DNA of 32,659 bases from DAIMFL01 sp964372215 (lineage in GTDB: Bacteria > Pseudomonadota > Alphaproteobacteria > Dongiales > Dongiaceae). This document shows positions 15,116 through 23,225 of the stretch, in pieces. The stretch lies in NCBI GenBank assembly GCA_964372215.1, contig CAYJQC010000041.1:1-32659 (forward strand), read 5' to 3'. Under the pieces are notes generated by a model, which was not told the origin of the DNA, did no database searches, and was given only the letters and a program-made list of their open reading frames with translations. A program made the translations under genes and the position numbers. The first letter of the stretch is position 1. The number at the start of each line of letters is the position of its first letter.

Positions 15116-15258
15116 TTGGTTTTGGGGCGGAGGCCGCGGATTTCCTTTTGGCCTCTGCCTGGTCTGTTTGCGCCGCTCGTCGGCCTTGCGGACGGACCGA
15201 AGGTCGCTTGTCCGGCAGACGGGCGATCGGGACCTTGAAGCAGGTAGGGACGAGATCG

Positions 15259-16011
15259 ATGACACGTAGTCGCACACCCCTTGGAGCGATCGCCGCCGGG
15301 ATCCTGGCGCTTGCGATGCTTGGCCAGGCGCAGCCGGCGAGCGCCGCGCTGCTGTACGACCAGAACGTCACCCCCGACGTGATCTTCGGGACCGGCAACG
15401 GCAACGGTGCCTGGACCGTCGACCGGGAGAACAATGTCGAGGTCGGCCTGCGCGCCAAGGTGCGCTTCGCCGGCGTCTACAACAGCAACGGCGACGGCAC
15501 CTACACCCACGACACCGGCATCTCCAGCGGCTCGGCCGCCAAGTGGAACTTCGAGTTCGCGATCAACACCAATCTCGATGGCGTCTCGAACAGCGCCCGC
15601 ACGCTCGACCAGGTCTTCGTGATGCTGTGGGTCGATATCGACCCGTCGGCCGCCACCGATCTGGTCTACGTCAATCCATTCGCCGCCTGGAGCGACAATT
15701 CGCTCGGCACCAACGCCACCGCCAATGGTGCCGGCGTCGAAGTCGGGTCGCTGAGCGCCTTCACGGTCGCCCAGAACTCCCAGAATCTCGGCTGGCTGCT
15801 GCCGGCCCTGTCGCTTTCCTTCGATCCCTTCGCCAACGGGATCTACGACTTCCGCCTCGACGTGTTCCTGAGCAGCAGCGAAGAGCTGCTGGCCAGCACG
15901 GCGATGACGGTGATCGTCGGCCAGGTGCCGGAGCCCGGCACCCTCGCCCTGCTCGGCACCGGACTGGCCGGACTGGGCATCGCCGCCTGGCGCCGGCGCC
16001 GGGCGCGCTGA
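15259..16011 (+). CDS. PEP-CTERM sorting domain protein
   Basis: A secreted protein of 250 residues with both ends of the exosortase pathway. The N-terminal signal peptide (TPLGAIAAGILALAMLGQAQ, cleavage after ASA) is followed by a Asn/Gly/Ser/Thr-rich, beta-predicted body lacking cysteine. The C-terminal tripartite sorting signal is at residues 223-250: VPEPGTLALLGTG, hydrophobic helix, then WRRRRAR. Exosortase would cut there and release the protein to the surface, often in biofilm or floc matrix. The function of the body is not recognisable. The ATG at 15259 is chosen because the signal peptide begins there and AGGGACGAG lies just upstream. Exosortase is not in the window. Transcription is probably sigma-54 dependent. 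Confidence 0.92.
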   Translation: MTRSRTPLGAIAAGILALAMLGQAQPASAALLYDQNVTPDVIFGTGNGNGAWTVDRENNVEVGLRAKVRFAGVYNSNGDGTYTHDTGISSGSAAKWNFEFAINTNLDGVSNSARTLDQVFVMLWVDIDPSAATDLVYVNPFAAWSDNSLGTNATANGAGVEVGSLSAFTVAQNSQNLGWLLPALSLSFDPFANGIYDFRLDVFLSSSEELLASTAMTVIVGQVPEPGTLALLGTGLAGLGIAAWRRRRAR

Positions 16012-16247
16012 CCCGCGGCACCGACGGCTCGAGATTTCGGCCGAACCGGCCGGCGGCGCCGCCGCGCCGCCGGCCGCGGCACGGCCGGGCCGGGTCCCGG
16101 CCAAGGCCGGCNNNNNNNNNNCGCGCCCCCGGCGGGCGTGCTTTGGCCCCCCCCGGGGGGGGGGCCCCCCCCGCGCCGCCGGCCGCTGCATGTCCGGGCC
16201 GGGTCCCGGACATGGCCGGACCTGGCCGGGCGCGATAGAGTGACGCC
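16012..16247. other. Low-complexity region with assembly gap and duplicated hairpin
   Basis: Ten N at 16112-16121 mark a scaffold gap. To its right is a homopolymer block of eight C, ten G and eight C (16147-16172), which looks like a sequencing or assembly artefact. Related hairpins flank the gap: left about 16080-16106 (stem GGCCGGG/CCCGGCC, loop CCGGGT), right about 16189-16214 (perfect stem CATGTCCGGG/CCCGGACATG, same loop). Either could be a terminator of the PEP-CTERM transcript, but neither has a T-run. The real length of this interval is unknown. Confidence 0.8.
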
Positions 16248-17132
16248 ATGTCCGTGCTGCTCGACCTGCCGCTTGCCGCCTGGGACGGCGCGATCGACGC
16301 CGACACCGGCGCGCGCGCCGTCGACGCGCTGGAGGACGGGCGGGTCGTGTACTTTCCGGCCCTGCCCTTCGCCGTCGGCGCCGACGAGGCGGCGCTGCTC
16401 GACCCCGCGATGTCCGACGGCAGGGCCAAGAACGTCACCTGGTTCCCCGACCAGAGGATTCTCAAGGGCGCGGCAGACGACCCGGCGCTGCGCGCCCGGC
16501 TGACCGCGCTGCTCGACCGCTATGCGGCGGTGACGCGCCGCTTCGTCGAGACGCTGTATCCCGGCTATCGCGCCGGCCTGCGCTTCGGCCCGACCACCCT
16601 GCGCCCGGTCGAGATCGCCGGCCGGCCGCCGCCATCCTGGCGGCGCGACGACACCAGGCTCCATACCGACGCCTTTCCGGCGCGGCCGACCGGCGGCACC
16701 CGCATCCTGCGCGTGTTCTCCAATGTCGACCCGGCGGGCACGAAGCGGCGCTGGCGCGTCGGCGGCCGGTTCGAGGATTTCGCGGCGCCGCGCGTCCACG
16801 CCATCCGGGGACTGCTGCCGGCCGAGGCGGCGCTGCTCGCCGCGCTCGGCATCACCCGCGGCCGGCGCAGCCTGTACGACCACCTGATGCTGGCGCTGCA
16901 CGACCGCATGAAGGCGGACGCGCGCTATCAGCGCGACGAAGTCGCGGCCGAGCTCGACTTCCCCGCGGGAACCAGCTGGATGGTGTTCACCGACCAGGTG
17001 CCCCACGCGGCGATCGCCGGCCGCAATGCGCTGGAGCAGACCTTCCATCTGCCGGTATCGGCGCAGCGCTTTCCCGAGCGCGCGCCGCTCAAGGTGCTGG
17101 AACGGCTGCGCGGCCGGCGCCTCGCCCCCTGA
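16248..17132 (+). CDS. kdoO: Kdo hydroxylase family protein (Fe(II)/2-oxoglutarate dioxygenase)
   Basis: A 294-residue enzyme matching the KdoO family, which 3-hydroxylates the outer Kdo sugar of lipid A inner core to Ko. The facial triad is visible: RRDDTRLHTDAFPARPT holds H139 and D141 and VPHAAIAGR holds H253. Further typical segments are GGTRILRVFSNVDP, RWRVGGRFEDFA and YDHLMLALHDRMK, from which the assignment comes; this is recollection of the family, not a search. There is no signal peptide, consistent with cytosolic or inner-leaflet action. It is followed 14 bases later by a GNAT gene, with no obvious ribosome binding site of its own. The region just upstream includes the assembly gap. 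Confidence 0.85.
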   Translation: MSVLLDLPLAAWDGAIDADTGARAVDALEDGRVVYFPALPFAVGADEAALLDPAMSDGRAKNVTWFPDQRILKGAADDPALRARLTALLDRYAAVTRRFVETLYPGYRAGLRFGPTTLRPVEIAGRPPPSWRRDDTRLHTDAFPARPTGGTRILRVFSNVDPAGTKRRWRVGGRFEDFAAPRVHAIRGLLPAEAALLAALGITRGRRSLYDHLMLALHDRMKADARYQRDEVAAELDFPAGTSWMVFTDQVPHAAIAGRNALEQTFHLPVSAQRFPERAPLKVLERLRGRRLAP

Positions 17133-17146
17133 CTGGCAGGCCCGGC

Positions 17147-17632
17147 ATGCACGGCCCCGACGCGGCGCCCAGCCGCCCGTTCATCGCGCCGCTCGCCGAC
17201 CATCCCGAGCATGTCGAGCGCGTGGTCGACTGGAACTTCCGGTTCTGGGGCAAGGTCACCGGACGCAGCCGCGCCGGCTACGTCGCGCGGGTCCGCGGCT
17301 ATCTGTCGCGCGGGACCCTGCCGACCGTGCTGGTCGCGCTCGTGGACGGCGCGCCGGTCGGCACGGTGGCGGTCAATCTCGACGACATGTCGATCCGGCC
17401 CGACCTGGCGCCGTGGATCTGCAATCTCTATGTCGATCAGGCCGGCCGCGGGCGCGGCGCCGGAAGCGCCCTGGTGCGCGCCGCCGAGGACGCGGCGCGG
17501 GCGGCGGGGCATGCGCGGATCTATCTCTATACGCCGGACCAGGAGCGGTTCTACGCCCGCCTCGGCTGGCGGATCATCGACCGCGACGTCTATGACGGCG
17601 AGGACGTCGCGGTGATGACGCGCGATCTGTGA
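17147..17632 (+). CDS. GNAT family N-acetyltransferase
   Basis: A 161-residue acetyltransferase. The acetyl-CoA binding motif is clear in ICNLYVDQAGRGRGAGSALV (about residues 92-111), followed by a helix and the RIYLYTPDQERFYARLGWRI segment typical of motif B, including the FYxRLGW turn. The acceptor substrate cannot be deduced. It lies directly behind the Kdo hydroxylase gene and probably shares its transcript; a role in envelope modification would be speculation. It converges with the peroxiredoxin gene, leaving only 13 bases between stops, with no clear terminator. Confidence 0.88.
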   Translation: MHGPDAAPSRPFIAPLADHPEHVERVVDWNFRFWGKVTGRSRAGYVARVRGYLSRGTLPTVLVALVDGAPVGTVAVNLDDMSIRPDLAPWICNLYVDQAGRGRGAGSALVRAAEDAARAAGHARIYLYTPDQERFYARLGWRIIDRDVYDGEDVAVMTRDL

Positions 17633-17645
17633 TGCGCGCCAGCGA

Positions 17646-18128
17646 TCACAGCGCCTTCATGATCGCCTCGGCGCTCGACACCTCGAAGGCGCCGGGCGCC
17701 TCGACGTTCAGCGCCTTGACCACGCCGTTGTCGACCACCATGGCGTAGCGCTGGGCGCGCAGGCCCATGCCGTAGCCGGTGCCGTCCATGGTCAGGTCGA
17801 CCGCCTTCGAGAAGTCGGCATTGCCGTCGGCCAGCATCATTACCTTGCCGTCGGTCTTCTGGTCCTTGCCCCAGGCGTTCATGACGAAGGCGTCGTTGAC
17901 CGACAGGCAGGCGACGGTGTCGACGCCCTTGGCCTTGAACTTGTCGGCGTTCTGGACGAAGCCCGGCAGATGCTTGGCCGAGCAGGTCGGCGTGAAGGCG
18001 CCGGGCAGCGCGAACAGCACCACCTTCTTGCCCTTGAACAGCGCGTCGGTATCGATGGTCTGCATGCCGCTCTCGTTCATGTACTTGAGCGAAACCGAGG
18101 GAATCTTGTCGCCAACCTTGATGCTCAT
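17646..18128 (-). CDS. Peroxiredoxin, Prx5/hybrid type
   Basis: Reduces hydrogen peroxide and organic peroxides. The 160-residue sequence has the Prx5 active-site signature FALPGAFTPTCSAKHLPGF; the peroxidatic cysteine is C49. Another cysteine lies at C74 (VACLSVNDAF), a position seen in the family, but the typical C-terminal resolving cysteine is absent. It probably uses glutathione/glutaredoxin or another external thiol. No signal peptide, so cytosolic. AAAGGA lies just upstream of the ATG at 18128. The DsbD-like gene ends 130 bases upstream on the same strand. Confidence 0.94.
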   Translation of the reverse strand: MSIKVGDKIPSVSLKYMNESGMQTIDTDALFKGKKVVLFALPGAFTPTCSAKHLPGFVQNADKFKAKGVDTVACLSVNDAFVMNAWGKDQKTDGKVMMLADGNADFSKAVDLTMDGTGYGMGLRAQRYAMVVDNGVVKALNVEAPGAFEVSSAEAIMKAL

Positions 18129-18258
18129 AACAGATCCTTTCGACCCGGGGGGAACAGGAGACAGCCTTGCCGCGCGTGGCGTTCAGCCACCAGGATAGCG
18201 ATCCCGATGGCGGTTTCCACCCTGTACGATATGGGGTCTTGGCCGGCGCCCCGCAGCG

Positions 18259-20490
18259 CTATTCGACTCCGCCGGCCGCGACTTCGGCACTGGCGCCGGC
18301 GGCGCGCTCGAGCGCCGTCAGCACCGCGTCCTTGCTGAGCAGCTCGGGCAGCGCCAGGCCCTGCGGCGCCGCCGGTCCGTAGACCGCGTTGAACGGAATG
18401 CCGTAGCGCCCGAACGAGGCGAGATAGCGCGCGATCGCCGCGTCGGGCCGGGTCCAGTCGGCCTGCATGGCGACGATGCCGGGATCGGCGAGCCGGGCCG
18501 CCACCTCGGGGTCGTCGAGCACCAGCTTCTTGTTGACCAGGCAGGTGATGCACCACTCGGCGGTGACGTCGACCAGCACCACCTTGCCGTCGGCGACCAG
18601 CCGCGCCACCTCGCCCTCGTCGAAGGCGGCCCAGGCGCGGTCCTGCAGCACCGGCGAGGTGGCGACTTCCGGCGGCGCGGCGATCATCAGCAGCAGAGCG
18701 AGCGCGGCGATGACGACGGCGCTGCGCGCCGGCCCGTCGAGCCGCGGCGTCAGCCGCCGGCGCAGCCACAGGGCGCCGCCGATCGCCACCAGCAGCAGGG
18801 CGGCGAGCACCGCCGCCCAGGTGCCGACCTGCACCGCCAGCACGGTCAGCAGCCACAGGGCGGTGGCGGCGAGCGCCAGGCCGAGCACCCGGCGCAGCGT
18901 CACCATCCAGTGCCCCGGGCGCGGCAGCGCGGTGGCCAGCGCCGGCATGGCGGCGACCAGCAGATAGGGCAGCGCCAGGCCGATGCCGAGTGCCGCGAAC
19001 ACCGCGAACAGGTCGAGCGTGCCGCCGGCCAGGGCGAAGCCGACCGCGGTGCCGAGGAACGGCGCCGAGCACGGCGTGGCCAGCAGGGTGGCGAAGGCGC
19101 CGGTGGCGAAATGCCCGAGCATCCCGGGCGCGCCATGGCCATGCGCCGGCCCCGCCAGGCTGCCGCGCGCCGCCAGGTCGCCGAGCCAGCCGGGCAGCCG
19201 GATCTCGAACCAGCCCCACAGATTGCAGGCGAACAGGGTGAGCAGCAGCAGCATGACGGCGAGGAACAGCGGCTGCTGGAACTGGATGCCCCAGCCGACC
19301 GCGACTCCCGCGGCCTTGACCGCGGCGAGCGCGCCGGCCAGCACCAGGAAGGCGAACACCACGCCGGCGGCCGAGGCCAGGAACGAGGCGCGCACGGCGC
19401 GGCCTTCGCCGCCGCCATGGCCGACCAGCCCGAGCAGCTTCAGCGACAGCACCGGCAGCACGCAGGGCATCAGGTTGAGGATCAGCCCGCCGAGCAGCGC
19501 CAGGGCGAGCACCGCCAGCAGGCCCCCGGCCGGCGCGCTGTCGCCGGGCACCGGGGTCAACGTGCGCTCCAGCCCGCGCTGGCTGCCGGACGGCAGAGGA
19601 TCCACCAGGGTGAGGGTCAGCCGGGTCTCGGCCAGCGCCGGCGCGCCCGGATCGGCGGTCACCGGCACCGTCAGCCGGGCGAGGTGCCCGCCCTCGCTGA
19701 GCCGCACCTCCGGCGCGGCGAAGTACAGGCCGGCGGGACCTTCGACGATCACGTCGGGGGCCTGAAACGGAAACTCGGCGCGGGCCGTCACCTCGAGCGT
19801 CGGCCGTTCGCCGTCGCCGCCGGTGACGACCGCTTCGAGCGCCAGGCCGTGGCCGCTGCCGTCGTCCGGCACCTGGGCGCGGAAGCGATCGATCGTCTGG
19901 AGCTCCGCACCGGGCGACGCCGGCCCCGCCGGCAGCTCGAGCACGAGCCGGGCCTCGCCGGGGATGCAGACCTCCTGGCAGATGAGGTAGCTGACCTTGG
20001 CGGCGAGCCGGACCGGCGCACCTGGCTCGGCGGGCCGCACCGTCACCGGGAACACTACCTGGTCGGCATAGCCGAAGGTGTCGAGACCGAACAGGGTGAA
20101 GCGATGGGGCGCCGGCCAGGCCAGTTCGACCGCCGCGACGTTCTCGGAACCGCTCCAGTCGACGCTCACGGGATAGCCGGCATCGCCCGGCGAACGCCAG
20201 TAGGTCTTCCAGCCCGGGGCCAGACGAAATTCGAGCCCGGCTGGAATTTCCGCGAGTTCGCCGACCGCCGCCACGGCGGCGATCAGCCGCAGCTCGGTCG
20301 TATCGGCAGGCGCGCCCTGGTCCACCGGCGTGCTGATCTGGGCCCGCGCCGCGCCGGCGCCCAGAGTGCCGGACGCCACGGCGCCGGAAGCCACGGCGGC
20401 GAGCGCCAGGACGGCCAGCAGCCGGGTGGCGAACGGGCTTGCCGGCCGGCGTCCGGCGGTCGGCGCGCTGGAGGAACGGTCCCTTAACAT
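18259..20490 (-). CDS. DsbD/ScsB-like thiol:disulfide interchange protein
   Basis: A membrane reductant conveyor carrying electrons from cytosolic thioredoxin to periplasmic partners, 743 residues. A signal peptide (to about ARA-QIS) leads to an N-terminal periplasmic beta domain with cysteines in LICQEVCIPGEA. An eight-helix central domain holds the paired cysteines NLMPCVLPVLSLK and ATPCSAPFLGTA. A C-terminal thioredoxin-like domain has the active site EWCITCLVNKK (C647 and C650). This arrangement and the N-terminal domain fit ScsB/DsbD_2-type proteins better than E. coli DsbD. The ATG at 20490 is chosen; a GTG at 20532 would add 14 residues before the signal peptide. Partners (ScsC, CcmG and others) are not in the window. 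Confidence 0.88.
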   Translation of the reverse strand: MLRDRSSSAPTAGRRPASPFATRLLAVLALAAVASGAVASGTLGAGAARAQISTPVDQGAPADTTELRLIAAVAAVGELAEIPAGLEFRLAPGWKTYWRSPGDAGYPVSVDWSGSENVAAVELAWPAPHRFTLFGLDTFGYADQVVFPVTVRPAEPGAPVRLAAKVSYLICQEVCIPGEARLVLELPAGPASPGAELQTIDRFRAQVPDDGSGHGLALEAVVTGGDGERPTLEVTARAEFPFQAPDVIVEGPAGLYFAAPEVRLSEGGHLARLTVPVTADPGAPALAETRLTLTLVDPLPSGSQRGLERTLTPVPGDSAPAGGLLAVLALALLGGLILNLMPCVLPVLSLKLLGLVGHGGGEGRAVRASFLASAAGVVFAFLVLAGALAAVKAAGVAVGWGIQFQQPLFLAVMLLLLTLFACNLWGWFEIRLPGWLGDLAARGSLAGPAHGHGAPGMLGHFATGAFATLLATPCSAPFLGTAVGFALAGGTLDLFAVFAALGIGLALPYLLVAAMPALATALPRPGHWMVTLRRVLGLALAATALWLLTVLAVQVGTWAAVLAALLLVAIGGALWLRRRLTPRLDGPARSAVVIAALALLLMIAAPPEVATSPVLQDRAWAAFDEGEVARLVADGKVVLVDVTAEWCITCLVNKKLVLDDPEVAARLADPGIVAMQADWTRPDAAIARYLASFGRYGIPFNAVYGPAAPQGLALPELLSKDAVLTALERAAGASAEVAAGGVE

Positions 20491-20617
20491 CCTTGGCCTA
20501 TATTGGTATCCAGGGCTGCCGGGCGGCGTCACGAATCAGTGTAGATTCAATGCGCTTCGTCACGGTCCGGCGCACCAGTTCTTGCATCGCGCGCCGGAGC
20601 ATCCTAGTTCAATAACG

Positions 20618-21193
20618 ATGACCAATACAGAAACCGACTCGGGCTATCTGACCGGACAGCTCCTGATCGCCATGCCCAGCATGCGCGACCCTCGGTTCAC
20701 GCGCTCGGTGATCTACATGTGCGCGCACAATGCCGAGGGCGCCATGGGGCTGGTGGTCAACCGCCTGGTCGGCTCGATCACCTTTCCCGATCTGCTCGAG
20801 CAGCTCGGCATCGAGGCCGGCGACAAGAGCGGCGCGATCCGCGTCCATTTCGGCGGCCCGGTCGAGGCCGAGCGCGGCTTCGTGCTGCATTCCACCGACT
20901 ATGTCCAGAGCGGCACCATGGTGGTCGACCAGGAGGTGGCGCTGACCGGCACCATCGACATCCTGCGCGACATGGCGGGCGGCCAGGGGCCGCGCAAGAG
21001 CCTGCTGGCGCTCGGCTATGCCGGCTGGGGACCCGGCCAGCTCGATGCCGAGATCCAGGCCAACGGCTGGCTGTCGGTGCCCGCCGACGAGACCCTGGTG
21101 TTCGACCCCGGGCTCGACGACAAGTGGGAACGCGCGATCGGCAAGATCGGCATCGACTTCAGCAAGCTGTCGGGCGACGCCGGACACGCCTAG
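20618..21193 (+). CDS. YqgE/AlgH family protein
   Basis: A 191-residue member of the UPF0301 family. Typical segments: GYLTGQLLIAMPSMRDPRFT, VIYMCAHNAEGAMGLVVN, HFGGPVEAERGFVLHS, and ALGYAGWGPGQLDAEIQANG. The function is not established; the Pseudomonas homolog AlgH influences alginate genes. Starts at an ATG whose N-terminus is usual for the family. It is divergent from the DsbD-like gene across about 127 bases. I do not see a clear promoter: AT-rich bits at 20497-20507 and 20544-20551 are only suggestive. Confidence 0.93.
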   Translation: MTNTETDSGYLTGQLLIAMPSMRDPRFTRSVIYMCAHNAEGAMGLVVNRLVGSITFPDLLEQLGIEAGDKSGAIRVHFGGPVEAERGFVLHSTDYVQSGTMVVDQEVALTGTIDILRDMAGGQGPRKSLLALGYAGWGPGQLDAEIQANGWLSVPADETLVFDPGLDDKWERAIGKIGIDFSKLSGDAGHA

Positions 21194-21278
21194 ACCGGCT
21201 TGGTCGCAGATCGACTTGGTCCGGGACACGACGCCCGCCCCTGCCCGTCGACTCGACTGATGCTTCAGCTCTGCGCCG

Positions 21279-21875
21279 TCACGCCTGGCGCCGGGGATCG
21301 TCGCGCAGCAGCGCATAGAGCGCGTGGTCCTGCCAGTCGCCGTTGATCCGCAGGTAGCGCCGCGCCAGTCCCTCCTCCCGGAATCCGCTGCGCTCCAAGA
21401 GCCGCCGGCTGGCGGCGTTGTGCGGCAGGCAGGCCGCCTCGAGCCGATGCAGGCCGAGCCGGTCGAAGGCATAGGGCAGCAACGCGACCAGCGCGGCGCC
21501 CATGTAGCCCTGGTTGGCGAAGGGCGCGCCGATCCAGTAGCCGAGGCTCGCCGCCTGGGCGATGCCGCGCCGCACGTTGCTGAGGGTGATGCCGCCGAGC
21601 AGGCGGTCGTCGTCGGATCGGAACGCGAAGAAGCTGTAGCCGGAGTCCTCGTGCCACTCGAGCACGACATGGCGCTGGCGACGGCGGAACGCGGCGCGGC
21701 TCAGCGCGTCGGCCGGCCAGCTCGGCTCCCACGGCATCAGGAACTGCCGGCTCTCCTCGCGCAGCGCCGCCCACTGGCGCCAATCGCGAACATGCGGCGG
21801 CCGCAGATAGACCCGCGGCCCCTCCAGCAGCCGGCCGCGCGGCAGATAGAAGCGGCCGAGCCCGAAGGCGATCAT
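21279..21875 (-). CDS. RimJ/RimL-type GNAT acetyltransferase
   Basis: A 198-residue acetyltransferase resembling those modifying N-termini of ribosomal proteins. Family marks: YLRPPHVRDWRQWAALREES, GGITLSNVRRGIAQAASLGY, IGAPFANQGYMGAAL (acetyl-CoA region), LHRLEAACLPHNAASRRLLE and RSGFREEGLARRYLRINGDW, then QDHALYALLRDD at the end. The actual target is unknown. It lies 45 bases after the M16 peptidase gene on the same strand, a neighbourhood (thrC-M16 peptidase-GNAT) recurrent in alphaproteobacteria. Confidence 0.92.
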   Translation of the reverse strand: MIAFGLGRFYLPRGRLLEGPRVYLRPPHVRDWRQWAALREESRQFLMPWEPSWPADALSRAAFRRRQRHVVLEWHEDSGYSFFAFRSDDDRLLGGITLSNVRRGIAQAASLGYWIGAPFANQGYMGAALVALLPYAFDRLGLHRLEAACLPHNAASRRLLERSGFREEGLARRYLRINGDWQDHALYALLRDDPRRQA

Positions 21876-21920
21876 GCCGCCGCCCCCGCGGCGGCCCGCC
21901 GCGCGGTCATTCCCGGCGCC

Positions 21921-23225
21921 TCATTGCAGTCGGCTGGCGATCTGGTCGAGCGGCTCGAGCAGGCCGAGCGGGCCGATCGCCGCCAGGGTCGGCCGGCTCG
22001 CCAGGATGCGCCGCGCGATCGCGGCGATCTCGGCCCGGCCGACCGCGTCGATATGGGCGACGATCTCGTCGGGCGGCAGCGGGCGGCCGTAGATCAGGAG
22101 CTGCTGGGCCAGGTGCTCGCTGCGCGAGCCGGTGCTTTCGCGCGCCATCAGGATGCCGGCCTTGAGCTGCGCGCGGGCGCGCACGATCTCGTCCTCGTTC
22201 AGGCTGTCGGCGACCTGCACCAGCTCGTCGCAGATCACCGGCACCAGCTCCGCCACCTCGCTCTCGCCGGTGCCGGCATAGATGCCGAACAGCCCGCCAT
22301 CGGTGTAGCTCGAGGCGAAGCTGTAGATCGAGTAGACCAGGCCGCGCTTCTCGCGCACCTCCTGGAACAGGCGCGACGACATGCCGCCGCCGAGCAGCAT
22401 CGAATAGACCGAGGCGGCGTAGTAGTCGGGGCCGCCATAGGGCACGCCGTCGAACCCCAGCACCACGTGGACCTGCTCGAGGTCGCGCTCGACGCGATGC
22501 TCGCCGCCGCGATAGCGCGTCGGCGCGGCGTCCAGGCCGGGCGTCGCGGTCAGGCTGTCGAAGGCGCCGGCCAGCTCGACCAGGCGGTCGTGGTCGACCC
22601 GCCCCGCGGCCGCCAGGATCAGCCGCTCCGGCGCGTAGTGGCGCTTCAGGTAACCGCTGATCGCGTCGCGGGTGATCGACTGCACGATCTCGGCGCGGCC
22701 CAGGATCGGCCAGCCCATCGGCTGGTCGGGAAACGCCGCCTCCTGGAACAGATCGAAGATGATGTCGTCGGGGGTGTCCTCGGCCTGGCCGATCTCCTGC
22801 AGCACCACCGCCCGCTCGCGCGCCAGCTCCTCGGGATCGAACATCGAATGCTGCAGGATGTCGGCGATGATGTCGACGGCGAGCGCGGTGTCGTCGGCCA
22901 GCACCTTGGCGTAGAACGCGGTGTTCTCACGCGAGGTGTAGGCGTTGAGATGCCCGCCGACCGCCTCGATCTCCTCGGCGATGGCGCGCGCGCTGCGCCG
23001 CTCGGTGCCCTTGAAGGCCATGTGCTCGAGCAGATGGGCGACGCCGTTCACCTCGGCGGTCTCGTTGCGCGCGCCGACCCCGGCCCACACGCCGATCGAG
23101 ACGGTCTCGACCGACGGCATGGTGTCGGTCGCGACCGTCAGGCCGTTGGCCAGGCGGGTGACGCGCACCCCGCCGCCATTCACGTTGGCGATGTACTTGT
23201 CGGTCATATTCCCCGGCGCCTTCAT
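21921..23225 (-). CDS. M16 family zinc metallopeptidase, mitochondrial-processing-peptidase-like
   Basis: A 434-residue peptidase of the pitrilysin family, related to the beta subunit of mitochondrial processing peptidase. The inverted zinc site is H64-L-L-E67-H68 in NGVAHLLEHMAFKGTERR, and the third ligand lies in EELARERAVVLQEIGQAED. The C-terminal half carries GGGMSSRLFQEVREKRGLVY, with the R/Y residues used in substrate binding. No signal peptide is seen. The start ATG overlaps the thrC stop as ATGA (23225-23222), so translation is coupled. A second M16 gene, often present, is not here. Confidence 0.96.
   Translation of the reverse strand: MKAPGNMTDKYIANVNGGGVRVTRLANGLTVATDTMPSVETVSIGVWAGVGARNETAEVNGVAHLLEHMAFKGTERRSARAIAEEIEAVGGHLNAYTSRENTAFYAKVLADDTALAVDIIADILQHSMFDPEELARERAVVLQEIGQAEDTPDDIIFDLFQEAAFPDQPMGWPILGRAEIVQSITRDAISGYLKRHYAPERLILAAAGRVDHDRLVELAGAFDSLTATPGLDAAPTRYRGGEHRVERDLEQVHVVLGFDGVPYGGPDYYAASVYSMLLGGGMSSRLFQEVREKRGLVYSIYSFASSYTDGGLFGIYAGTGESEVAELVPVICDELVQVADSLNEDEIVRARAQLKAGILMARESTGSRSEHLAQQLLIYGRPLPPDEIVAHIDAVGRAEIAAIARRILASRPTLAAIGPLGLLEPLDQIASRLQ

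Larger units (their letters stand above)
14628..15258. other. Long non-coding regulatory region ahead of the PEP-CTERM gene
   Basis: About 630 bases without a credible gene. Contents: a perfect 8-bp stem hairpin GCGGGCAA/TTGCCCGC (14667-14686) near the AroE-like start; an AT-rich patch with TTGACA and two TATAAT boxes (14921-14951); two direct CGTTAACCA repeats 22 bases apart (14964-14972, 14986-14994); a TTCCGGCCGGAA palindrome (15053-15064); and a sigma-54 type promoter (15100-15115). Small open frames here have no ribosome binding site or recognisable product. Confidence 0.8.

Noticed and set aside
14972..15238. 88-residue frame starting after the first CGTTAACCA repeat
   Set aside because: No Shine-Dalgarno, no recognisable product, and it overlaps the sigma-54 promoter elements.
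16147..16172. C8-G10-C8 tract as a possible G-quadruplex or regulatory element
   Set aside because: It abuts an assembly gap and looks like a sequencing or assembly artefact, so I give it no biological role.
14026..16191. Minus-strand frame spanning AroE-like, regulatory region and the N gap
   Set aside because: It reads through unknown bases and opposes the PEP-CTERM gene; artefact of translating N.
20583..20611. TTGCAT and TAGTTC 17 bases apart before the YqgE gene, considered as promoter
   Set aside because: Each hexamer matches its consensus at only about half the positions; spacing alone is not enough.
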